A DNA stretch of 64,000 nucleotides from Sebaldella termitidis ATCC 33386 (lineage in GTDB: Bacteria; Fusobacteriota; Fusobacteriia; Fusobacteriales; Leptotrichiaceae), in contig NC_013517.1 in assembly GCF_000024405.1 (NCBI RefSeq), positions 62,001 through 126,000 of the forward strand. The letters are read 5' to 3'. This document shows positions 31,597 to 39,365 of this stretch, piece after piece. Made by a program: the position numbers and the translations under genes. The first letter of the stretch is position 1; the number at the start of each line of letters is the position of its first letter. The notes under the pieces are model-generated. The model saw only the letters and a list, made by a program, of their open reading frames with translations, was not told where the DNA came from and made no database searches.

Positions 31597-32865
31597 CTAC
31601 TTTATTGGCGGTGTTCCTTCTGCGTTTCCTAAAATTGCATCAATTTGAATTAAAGCATTTTTTTGTAAAGCTGATACACCGACTATTCTTCTTGCAGGAG
31701 TACCGTTTGGATAGAATTTTGCATAAATTTCATTTACAGCTTCTATATCCTCAATGTTTTTAAGGAATATATTTATTTTTACTGTATCTTCCAGAACATG
31801 ATCGACACTTTCTACAATTGCCTTGATATTTTTTAAACACTGCTCTGTCTGCTCTTTGATTCCGCCTGCTACTATTTCATTAGTTTTGGGATCAACAGGC
31901 AGCTGAGCTGAGATATTGTTATAATGAGAAAAAGCAACTGTTTGTGTAGATAAAGAACATTTTGGCGCATTTTCTGTATTATTTGCCTCTATAATGAGTC
32001 CGTGTCTGTCTTCAATAGCCTGTGGAGGCGTACCGTCTCCGTGTGATACCACTGCTTCGATTTGTACTAAAGCTCCCATAGGCAGATCCGAAACTGCGAC
32101 TACTGTTCTTGCAGGTACATAAGCTACAGCTCTGGCAATTGATGAATCCGGAAAGAAAGTAGAATAAACTTCATTTACAGCTTCAAGGTCTGAAAAATCT
32201 TTAAGGAATACTGTAATTTTTACGATATCATCAAAAGGAACATCGATACTTTCTAAAATTGCCTTAATATTCTTTAAACACTGTCTCGCCTGCTCGGTAA
32301 TGCCTCCAATTACCAGTCTGCCAGTTTTTGGATCAATAGGCAGCTGAGCTGAAATATTATTATAATGAGAAAAAGCAACTGTTTGTGTAGAGAGAGAACT
32401 CATTGGTGCATTTTCTGTGTTATTTGTAAGTTTTATAAGGTCTCCTGCCTGCGGTGCACCCGGAATTGTACCTTCACCGTTTGAAACAAGTGCTTCAATC
32501 TGCACTAAAGCATTCATAGGTAAGGCATCAACCGCTACTATTGTCTGTGTAGGCAGATAGCTTGAAAAAAATGTTTTATAAACCTCGTTTACAGCGTCAA
32601 CATCCTTGATATTTTTAACAAATACAGTGATTCTAACAATATCATTCATAACATGGTCAATGCTGTCAACAATTGCCTCGATATTTTTAAAGCATTGTTC
32701 TGCCTGCTCTTTGATTCCGCCTGCTACTAATTTACCAGATTTCGGGTCAACAGGTAGTTGGGCTGAAAGGTTGTTATAGTGAGAAAAAGCAACTGTTTGT
32801 GAATATAGAGAATTTATTGGTGCTTTTTCCGTGTTTCTTGCTAATACTGCGTTATTATTACTCAT
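31597..32865 (-). CDS. triple-domain RidA (YjgF) fusion protein
   Basis: 422 residues from the ATG at 32865 (AGAGGAG upstream). Three complete RidA/YjgF domains follow one another at about 1-138, 145-285 and 292-422, each containing 'SQTVAFSHYNN.SAQLPxDP', 'GGIxEQxxQCxKNIxAI' and 'NALVQIxAI' type blocks. RidA normally is a 120-130-residue homotrimer that hydrolyses 2-iminoacids from PLP enzymes, with sites at subunit interfaces. Here the three subunits are one chain. The arginine that holds the substrate carboxylate is present in domains 2 (PARTVVAV) and 3 (PARRIVGV) but replaced in domain 1 (PTQTIVAV). Single gene with terminator. Confidence 0.9.
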   Translation of the reverse strand: MSNNNAVLARNTEKAPINSLYSQTVAFSHYNNLSAQLPVDPKSGKLVAGGIKEQAEQCFKNIEAIVDSIDHVMNDIVRITVFVKNIKDVDAVNEVYKTFFSSYLPTQTIVAVDALPMNALVQIEALVSNGEGTIPGAPQAGDLIKLTNNTENAPMSSLSTQTVAFSHYNNISAQLPIDPKTGRLVIGGITEQARQCLKNIKAILESIDVPFDDIVKITVFLKDFSDLEAVNEVYSTFFPDSSIARAVAYVPARTVVAVSDLPMGALVQIEAVVSHGDGTPPQAIEDRHGLIIEANNTENAPKCSLSTQTVAFSHYNNISAQLPVDPKTNEIVAGGIKEQTEQCLKNIKAIVESVDHVLEDTVKINIFLKNIEDIEAVNEIYAKFYPNGTPARRIVGVSALQKNALIQIDAILGNAEGTPPIK

Positions 32866-33195
32866 AATATTACTCCTCTTTTCTTTCAAATATTGGTTTT
32901 TGTCAGCATTTCCACATAGAAACTGCTATAGTGACATGACTACTTTCAGTCTACAGTAATAATATACACTAAGTATTATTTAATATATAATATCACTACT
33001 TCGATAAATTATAATTCATTAAATGAAAAAAATCAATAAAAATATAAAATATTAAAAAAATTACTGATGTAGTTTCCGGATAAAAATTAATTTATGACTG
33101 TTCACGACATTTTTTCTCCCATATTCAAAACAAAGAAATTTCTGATCTAAATATGATAAAATAATACTATAAAAATATATTCTAAGGTGAGAAAA

Positions 33196-33909
33196 ATGCT
33201 GAAAATATTTAGAAATGCGGATATCTCAAAAAGATATACGGAAATTTCTTTGAAAGGCAATGAAAAATATGGTGATATTATAAAGCTGGAAGGATTTGAA
33301 AACATAGTGTCAGACGGTTACTACGGCGGAGCACAGGAATGGTACAGACAGAACAGAGAAGCAAGGGCATGGGATGAGAAAAGGGCGGAAAAAGCTTCAG
33401 ACAGCGGCTGTGGTTTTGTATCTGTCGCTAATTGTTTTGCATATTACATTTATAAAAATAACAAAGAAGCTTTTTCAAATTCAAAAGAAGATTTTCTTAG
33501 ATTGATGACAGATATTTATGATTTTAAAGGAAGGATTTTTCTGAAATTCGGTCTTTTTGAATCAGGGCTGCGGAAAGCTGCACGAAATTTTTCTAAGCAT
33601 ACAGGTTATAGCGTAAAATTTCAAAAAGCTTTATTTTTTGAAAACAAAGCGGAATTTTTAAAGGAAAGTCTTAGGAATAAAAGACCTGCTGTACTTTTGT
33701 TCGGATGGGGAAAGGGGCTTCCCTTTACGGAACACTGGGTGACAGTGACGGAGATTACTGAGATAAAAGATATTGAAAATAACAGGATTTCTGATCATAT
33801 AATTTCAGTTTCCAGCTGGGGAAAAAAGTATTATTTCAGATTGTCGGAAACAGAAAAATGGCTCTTGAACACTCCGGTAAGTCTGATTTTTCAAAAAAAC
33901 AGTAAATAA
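33196..33909 (+). CDS. C39-like cysteine-peptidase-fold protein
   Basis: 237 residues from the ATG at 33196, 5 nt after AAGGTGA; the in-frame GTG at 33187 lies within that sequence. SDSGCGFVSVANCFAYY (about 70-86) supplies a Cys in a 'GCGxxSxAN' helix start, HWVTVTEI (about 185-192) a His, and SSWGKKYYF (about 212-220) the third block: the order Cys-His-(Asp/Asn/Ser) of papain/C39-like domains. No signal peptide, so probably cytoplasmic. Real protease activity is not certain; the third catalytic residue is not clear. Confidence 0.6.
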   Translation: MLKIFRNADISKRYTEISLKGNEKYGDIIKLEGFENIVSDGYYGGAQEWYRQNREARAWDEKRAEKASDSGCGFVSVANCFAYYIYKNNKEAFSNSKEDFLRLMTDIYDFKGRIFLKFGLFESGLRKAARNFSKHTGYSVKFQKALFFENKAEFLKESLRNKRPAVLLFGWGKGLPFTEHWVTVTEITEIKDIENNRISDHIISVSSWGKKYYFRLSETEKWLLNTPVSLIFQKNSK

Positions 33910-33973
33910 AAAGCCGTCGGTATAAAACCGACGGCAAAAGGGGGTTATGAAGAAAAATATTCTTTATTGGTAT
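33908..33973 (-). ncRNA. repeated csRNA-like small RNA, copy 6
   Basis: Stem GCCGTCGG (33913-33920) with CCGACGGC (33928-33935), then five U. The terminator abuts the stop of the convergent peptidase-like gene. Copies 6 and 7 share extra flanking sequence (ACAGTAAATAAAAAGCCGTC), pointing to a recent tandem duplication. Confidence 0.75.
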
Positions 33974-33979
33974 GTGTTA

Positions 33980-34012
33980 ATTATAGGAAGAATGTATTAG
34001 AATAAACTTATT
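33980..34012 (-). promoter_or_regulatory. sRNA copy 6 promoter with two phased hexamers
   Basis: AATAAG (34012-34007), N5, TCTAAT (34001-33996), N10, TATAAT (33985-33980). The proximal box ends in T instead of G. Confidence 0.6.
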
Positions 34013-34106
34013 TTTTGTATATAAAAATGTTTTATGAGAATAAACTGAAAAAATCAGGATATTTTTATAAATATCAGGAAGTATTTTTTCGAATAAAACA
34101 GTAAAT

Positions 34107-34173
34107 AAAAAGCCGTCAGTATGAGAACCGACGGCAAGGGGGTTATGAAGAAAAATATTCTTTTTATTGGTAT
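34107..34173 (-). ncRNA. repeated csRNA-like small RNA, copy 7
   Basis: Stem GCCGTC (34112-34117) with GACGGC (34130-34135), slightly shortened, then five U. The anti-ribosome-binding-site segment is intact. Confidence 0.7.
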
Positions 34174-34179
34174 GTGTTA

Positions 34180-34223
34180 ATTATAGTTATATATGATTAG
34201 AATAATCTTTTTTTCTTCTTATT
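34180..34223 (-). promoter_or_regulatory. sRNA copy 7 promoter with three phased hexamers
   Basis: AATAAG (34223-34218), AAAAAG (34212-34207), TCTAAT (34201-34196), N5 between them, N10, TATAAT (34185-34180). Confidence 0.65.
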
Positions 34224-34404
34224 TTTTTATTTATTACAAAACAAAATTATAAGCATTATTTATCAAAATACTTCTCTGAACTGATTCGGAAAGCTTATGA
34301 TTACTATACTGCAATAGATAATTCAGAGAAGCAGGAATTAGCTTTGCAGGATAAAATTATATTTTTTGCATTTTTAATGTCGAAAAAAAATAAAAATATT
34401 TTAA

Positions 34405-35082
34405 TTATCCCCTTTTATTTTTTCTAAAAGGGATGTATAATAAAATGATTATCAAAATAAAAGCGGTTATAAGTATTCCAATATAAAGACTAAATGGTTT
34501 TATAAAATCAAGAAAAGGAACGATGTATACTTTTAAGAACATAAAATTCGTTCCAAATTTGTTGTTATATAAATATGAAGTCAGAAAGAGAATAAGTACC
34601 GTAATAATAGAAACCGTCATTCCACTGAATGTCGGCTTTGATTTTAACCATATAAAACCGTACAGCATAGCAATTACTACAGTAGCATGACTAACCATAA
34701 ACAGCACAAAAAACAGCTGATGATAATAAGTATTAACGCCGGGAAGTATCAGGGCCATAACGGCACCGAAACTAAAAAAATAAGTAATATTAAACAGGAT
34801 ATTACTTTTTGTAATAAGATAAAGACCGCATATTATCATTGTAAAATTGCAGAAATGCAGCGGCAGCGATTCGGGCAGTGTAAAGTGCTCATATTTTATT
34901 CTGTATATAGTTTCAAAAATTTTCAAAAATAAAATAAGATAACCAAGTACAGTACCAAATTTATTTACATTTATTTTTGTATATTTTGGAAATCCGAGAA
35001 TTATAAGTCCCAAAACTAAACAAAGAATAAGGTTTATAATATGTTCATAATTGTAATACGAAAAAGAATATGCTGGATTCAT
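34405..35082 (-). CDS. YwaF/TIGR02206-like integral membrane protein
   Basis: 225 residues with about six or seven membrane helices. ESLPLHFCNFTMI (about 69-81) matches the 'LPLHLC' signature of the YwaF/TIGR02206 family, and GVNTYYHQLFFVLFMVSHATVV (about 115-136) its conserved His-rich loop. Function of the family is unknown. Single gene, divergent from mfd across 76 bp; GGAGG precedes the ATG. Confidence 0.75.
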   Translation of the reverse strand: MNPAYSFSYYNYEHIINLILCLVLGLIILGFPKYTKINVNKFGTVLGYLILFLKIFETIYRIKYEHFTLPESLPLHFCNFTMIICGLYLITKSNILFNITYFFSFGAVMALILPGVNTYYHQLFFVLFMVSHATVVIAMLYGFIWLKSKPTFSGMTVSIITVLILFLTSYLYNNKFGTNFMFLKVYIVPFLDFIKPFSLYIGILITAFILIIILLYIPFRKNKRG

Positions 35083-35158
35083 AATTTGTATACCTCCGAT
35101 TAAGTTATAGACTATTATATAGCGAAAATAAAAAAAAAGAAAGTTTTAGAGGAAAAAA

Positions 35159-38113
35159 ATGAAAGATTTAGATATAGAATTAAATAAGAATAAACTCTAT
35201 AGAGGAAGCATCCCTTCATTTTTATCAGATGGTAAAAATAAGAAAATAATATATATTTCCACATCTAACCGTAATCTGGAAAATTATCATTACTCTCTTG
35301 ATAAAGATTACAAAGGAAACCTGAATTTATTTGAAAATATATCCAGCAATGCTGAAGATATGGTAGGGATAAACATAAACCTGCTGAATATTCTGAAAAA
35401 CGATAAAGAATATCTGATGCTGGTAAATCTGCAGATAGCGTTAAGTTCGTTTTTTGAGGATATCAGGAAAGAGGAATTTCAGGTGGGAAAAACATACAGC
35501 ATAAAGGAGATATCTGATTTTCTCACAGAAAATAACTATGATTATAATTATATGCTGGAAAAAAAGGGCGAGTGGAGCAAAAGAGGAGATATAGTGGATA
35601 TCTTCCCGCCAAGCTATGAAAATCCTGTAAGAATGGAATTTTTTGATGATGAGCTGGAAAGCATAAGATTTTTTGATATAGATACCCAAAAGTCAATATC
35701 AAAAACAGATAGAATAGAAATATACTCTAATATCCCCCAAGAGGGGCGTTTTGAGTTTATAGAGCTGCTTGATGAAATAAAGGCCGAAGATGTACTTGTG
35801 TATCTTGAAAATGACGAGCTGATAGAATACAAGATAGAGGAGTACATTTTGCTGAACAGGGACAATGAAGATCAAATAAGAAAAAGATATACGAATCTTC
35901 TGGAAAAAGGTGAAATCATAAATCTGATGAATTTTTCCCATGAACAGCTAAAGACTTTTCAGGATAAAGATAAGCTTATAAAGCTTTCCGAAAAAGCAGA
36001 TGTGGAAATTCACACATTAAATACGAAAAAATTAAAGGAAGTATATAAAGGAACAAAGATAAAGGTCGTGGAAGAAGAGCTTCTGGAAGGGTATATTGCA
36101 GACGGAAAATTTGTTCTTACAGAAAGAGAGCTTGACGGAGTAGTAGTACAAAAAAAAGTAAATACTAAAAAACAGATAAAATATAAGGATCTGAACCAGA
36201 TAAGAGAAGATGATTATGTAATACATGAACAGTACGGAGTAGGGAAGTACAAAGGGATAGAACAGATGAACAACAGGGATTATCTGAAAATCAAGTATGC
36301 AGACGAGGATATACTATTTATACCTATAGAGCATCTGGACAGACTGGAAAAATATATTTCCTACGGGGAAGAGCCAAAGGTATATAAGCTGGGAACCAAA
36401 GGATTCAAGTATAAGAAAAAGAAGCTGGAAGAAGAAATAAGGGCATTTGCAGAAGAGCTGGTAAAGATTCAGGCAATAAGAGCTTCGAATCAGGGATTTG
36501 TGTATTCCAAAGATACAGTCTGGCAGGAGGAATTCGAAGAGGAGTTTCCTTTTGTGGAAACCGAGGATCAGAAACGGGCAATAGAAGATGTAAAAAATGA
36601 TATGGAATCAGATAAGATAATGGACAGGGTTATATGCGGGGATGTAGGCTACGGAAAGACAGAAGTGGCTATGAGAGCTGCTTTTAAGGCAATCGTAGAC
36701 GGTAAACAGGTAGCCCTGCTTACACCTACTACTATTCTTGCCGAACAGCATTATGAAAGATTTAAACAAAGATTTTCAAAATATCCCATGACAATAGAAA
36801 ATTTATCAAGACTGAGTGATACAAAAAAAGTAAGAGAAATTCTGCATAAACTGGAAACGGGAGTTCTTGACATGGTTATAGGAACTCACAGAATACTTAG
36901 TGAAGATGTGAAATTCAAAAACCTTAACTTATTGATAATAGATGAAGAGCAGAAATTTGGGGTAAAATCTAAGGAAAAACTAAAGAAAAAAAGAGAAAAA
37001 ATTGATATACTAACATTAACAGCTACACCTATTCCAAGAACACTGAATCTGACTTTACTCGGAATAAGGGATATTTCGGTAATAGAAACCCCGCCGGTAA
37101 ACAGGGTTCCTATAGAAACAATAATAGAAGAGCAGGGTCTGGATATAAAAAGAGCGGTGCTAAAAGAGCTGGCAAGAGACGGACAGATTTTTTACATTTA
37201 TAATAATGTAAAATTCATGGAAGATAAAATGAAAGAGCTGAAAAGCCAGCTTCCTGAATTCGTAAAAATAGATTATATACACGGTCAGCTTCCTCCGAAA
37301 CTGATAAAGGAAAGAATAAAGAAGTTTGAAAACGGGGAATATGACATACTTATGGCTACTACAATCATAGAAAACGGTATAGATATCTCAAATGTAAATA
37401 CTATTTTTATAGAAAATTTTGACAAGCTCGGGCTGTCTCAGGTATATCAGCTGCGCGGAAGAGTGGGAAGAAGCAACAGACAAAGTTACTGTTATCTTAT
37501 AAAAAGTTTGATTTCTACGAAAAAAAGTAAAAAGAGAGAGGAAACTTTTGATAATATAGAAGACGCTACAGCAAGCGGAATGCAGCTGTCACTGGAAGAT
37601 CTGAAGATAAGGGGTGCGGGTGAAATACTCGGTGAAAAACAGCACGGAACGATAGAAACCTTTGGATACGATCTTTATGTAAAAATGCTGAGAAAGGAGA
37701 TAGAAATTCAAAAAGGAACTTATGTAGAAGCAGCACCTGATGTTAATATAGAGCTGAAAGACAAGGGATTCATTCCTGACAGCTATATAGAAGCGGATGA
37801 GAAGCTGAATATATATAAGAGGTTTATCATGCTTAACAATGAAAAGGATCTTGCCGGTCTTCTTGATGAAGTAAAGGACAGATTCGGAAAATTCCCTGAA
37901 GATTTTGAGCGTTTCGTGGATTATATGAGACTTAAGATATTTGCTCAAAATAATAACATAAAAAAACTCAGAGAAAAAGACAATATGATAGAAATAGAAT
38001 TTTCAAAAAATATTTCACAAGAGCACATAAATGTGCTATTATTGGAAGATAGTAAATTAAACAGAAAAACATTAAAAATAAACAAAAATAAATTATTAAA
38101 AAAAATAACATAG
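35159..38113 (+). CDS. mfd: transcription-repair coupling factor
   Basis: 984 residues. The UvrB-homology region has GEWSKRGDIVDIFPPSYENPVR (about 138-159). The RNA-polymerase-interacting domain begins at DDYVIHEQYGVGKYKGIEQM (about 350). The RecG-like helicase follows: Walker A GDVGYGKTEVAMRAAF (about 493-508), DEEQ (about 595), TATPIPRTLNLTLLG, and YQLRGRVGRS. A C-terminal UvrA-masking domain completes it. It releases stalled RNA polymerase and recruits UvrAB. It is shorter than E. coli Mfd (1148) mainly at the N-terminus. The start has AGAGGA; a lipoprotein gene follows by 9 nt. Confidence 0.97.
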   Translation: MKDLDIELNKNKLYRGSIPSFLSDGKNKKIIYISTSNRNLENYHYSLDKDYKGNLNLFENISSNAEDMVGININLLNILKNDKEYLMLVNLQIALSSFFEDIRKEEFQVGKTYSIKEISDFLTENNYDYNYMLEKKGEWSKRGDIVDIFPPSYENPVRMEFFDDELESIRFFDIDTQKSISKTDRIEIYSNIPQEGRFEFIELLDEIKAEDVLVYLENDELIEYKIEEYILLNRDNEDQIRKRYTNLLEKGEIINLMNFSHEQLKTFQDKDKLIKLSEKADVEIHTLNTKKLKEVYKGTKIKVVEEELLEGYIADGKFVLTERELDGVVVQKKVNTKKQIKYKDLNQIREDDYVIHEQYGVGKYKGIEQMNNRDYLKIKYADEDILFIPIEHLDRLEKYISYGEEPKVYKLGTKGFKYKKKKLEEEIRAFAEELVKIQAIRASNQGFVYSKDTVWQEEFEEEFPFVETEDQKRAIEDVKNDMESDKIMDRVICGDVGYGKTEVAMRAAFKAIVDGKQVALLTPTTILAEQHYERFKQRFSKYPMTIENLSRLSDTKKVREILHKLETGVLDMVIGTHRILSEDVKFKNLNLLIIDEEQKFGVKSKEKLKKKREKIDILTLTATPIPRTLNLTLLGIRDISVIETPPVNRVPIETIIEEQGLDIKRAVLKELARDGQIFYIYNNVKFMEDKMKELKSQLPEFVKIDYIHGQLPPKLIKERIKKFENGEYDILMATTIIENGIDISNVNTIFIENFDKLGLSQVYQLRGRVGRSNRQSYCYLIKSLISTKKSKKREETFDNIEDATASGMQLSLEDLKIRGAGEILGEKQHGTIETFGYDLYVKMLRKEIEIQKGTYVEAAPDVNIELKDKGFIPDSYIEADEKLNIYKRFIMLNNEKDLAGLLDEVKDRFGKFPEDFERFVDYMRLKIFAQNNNIKKLREKDNMIEIEFSKNISQEHINVLLLEDSKLNRKTLKINKNKLLKKIT

Positions 38114-38122
38114 GAGGAAACA

Positions 38123-39043
38123 ATGAAAAAAGCACTAGCAGGATTATTAATATTACTAGGATTGGTGTCTTGTACGGGGGATAGCAATAGACTGACTACA
38201 GGAGAAGTAGTTTTTGAATCAAAGGATAAAAAAGTAAAAGTATTTAAAGAAGAAGTGGATTTTGTTATAAATCAGAGCATGGATCCTGAAATGCTGGATC
38301 AGGTACCAAAGGAACAGCTTGATGCTCAGAAAAAAGCTATAATAAAACAGCTTGCTTTCTATAAATCTATAGCTTTATCACCTGAAGCTGCTAAGCTAAA
38401 AGCAACTAAGGATTACAAAATGGCACTCGGGTTACAGGAAGATACTTTACTGACTGGATTATTCCTGAAAGATAAAGTAAAAGACATAAAAGTAACTGAC
38501 GAAGAAACTAAAAAATTCTATGATGATAATAAATCTGCATTTACAAGACAGGATAATATAGCTGACCTTCAGTTGATCTACTTGCCATACAGAAGTGACG
38601 ACGAAAAAGCACAGGCAGACAGAGTTCTTGCAGAAGCTAAGCAAAACAAGGATAAATTCGGAGATCTTGCTAAGCAGTACTCAGCTGATAAGACATCAGG
38701 AGCAAACGGAGGAGTTACAGGACCGCTTCCACTGGATAAATTAGGAGCAGATTTTGCACCGATCAAGGATGCTGCTATAAACGGAGCAGTTAATGAAGTA
38801 GCACCGAATCTTGTAATATTAGGCGGAGATACTGCTGTTATCGTAAAAGTAAACAAAAAAGAATTAAAAGGTGAAGTAGTAAAATATGAGGATGTTCAAA
38901 AGAACATTGCATTCCAGCTAAAACAGAAGAAAATAGCAGAAGAACAGGCTAAAATAGAAAAAGAAATAGTGGATAAATATGATTTGAATTCTATAGATCA
39001 GTTAAAATTAGAAGAAAAAGCAGCAGATAAAGACAAAAAATAA
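38123..39043 (+). CDS. PpiC-type (parvulin/SurA-like) lipoprotein
   Basis: 306 residues. A lipoprotein signal with lipobox LVSC (Cys 17), then a helical N-terminal region (FKEEVDFVINQSMD), and a parvulin domain about 130-245 with FGDLAKQYSADKTSGANGG and PLPLDKLGADFAPIKDAAI. This is a peptidyl-prolyl isomerase/chaperone of exported proteins, expected on the periplasmic side of a membrane. AGGAGG precedes the ATG. It lies 9 nt downstream of mfd and is probably cotranscribed. Confidence 0.88.
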   Translation: MKKALAGLLILLGLVSCTGDSNRLTTGEVVFESKDKKVKVFKEEVDFVINQSMDPEMLDQVPKEQLDAQKKAIIKQLAFYKSIALSPEAAKLKATKDYKMALGLQEDTLLTGLFLKDKVKDIKVTDEETKKFYDDNKSAFTRQDNIADLQLIYLPYRSDDEKAQADRVLAEAKQNKDKFGDLAKQYSADKTSGANGGVTGPLPLDKLGADFAPIKDAAINGAVNEVAPNLVILGGDTAVIVKVNKKELKGEVVKYEDVQKNIAFQLKQKKIAEEQAKIEKEIVDKYDLNSIDQLKLEEKAADKDKK

Positions 39044-39365
39044 ATACAATGAAATAGAAAAGAAAAGGGGCTGGGCAAAGTAATTTTTGATTGGCCCCGC
39101 TCTAATACATTGGCAAATCTGGTTTATCAGATCATACAGATGTACTGGAGTACTTGTGCTTTGGAATCCGGGTCTGTCAGTACTGTACAGTATTGATGCC
39201 GGATAATAATTTTAGCAGTCGAATTATTAGATTATGTTAATATTCTGATCTGTTTATACTTATAATAATTTGAATCAGAAGCGAGTACAAGTGTTTTGGC
39301 ATGACGGTTATTGGTTATTTTAAAATATAAGTTGGACAAAATACTGGAAAAGTGGTGGTGTAAGA
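39044..39365. other. 322-bp gap with two hairpins
   Basis: No gene. A GGGGC/GCCCC hairpin lies near 39067-39098, without a T-run. ATCCGG/CCGGAT encloses AGTACT/AGTATT near 39169-39205. Similar sequences GAGTACTTGTGCTTTGG and GAGTACAAGTGTTTTGG occur before and after. No function assigned. Confidence 0.35.

Noticed and set aside
23033-34173. The seven repeats as a CRISPR array or miniature transposon
   Set aside because: Spacing is irregular, spacers are absent, there are no terminal inverted repeats or target duplications, and each unit has promoter and terminator parts.
23062-34185. Plus-strand mini-ORF in every sRNA repeat (strong GGGGG ribosome-binding site, then ATG and MKKNIL...)
   Set aside because: The reading frame after the sixth codon differs between copies because the T-run varies from three to five T, giving different ends (11 to about 35 residues). 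A selected peptide would keep its frame; the terminator on the minus strand shows compensatory changes instead.
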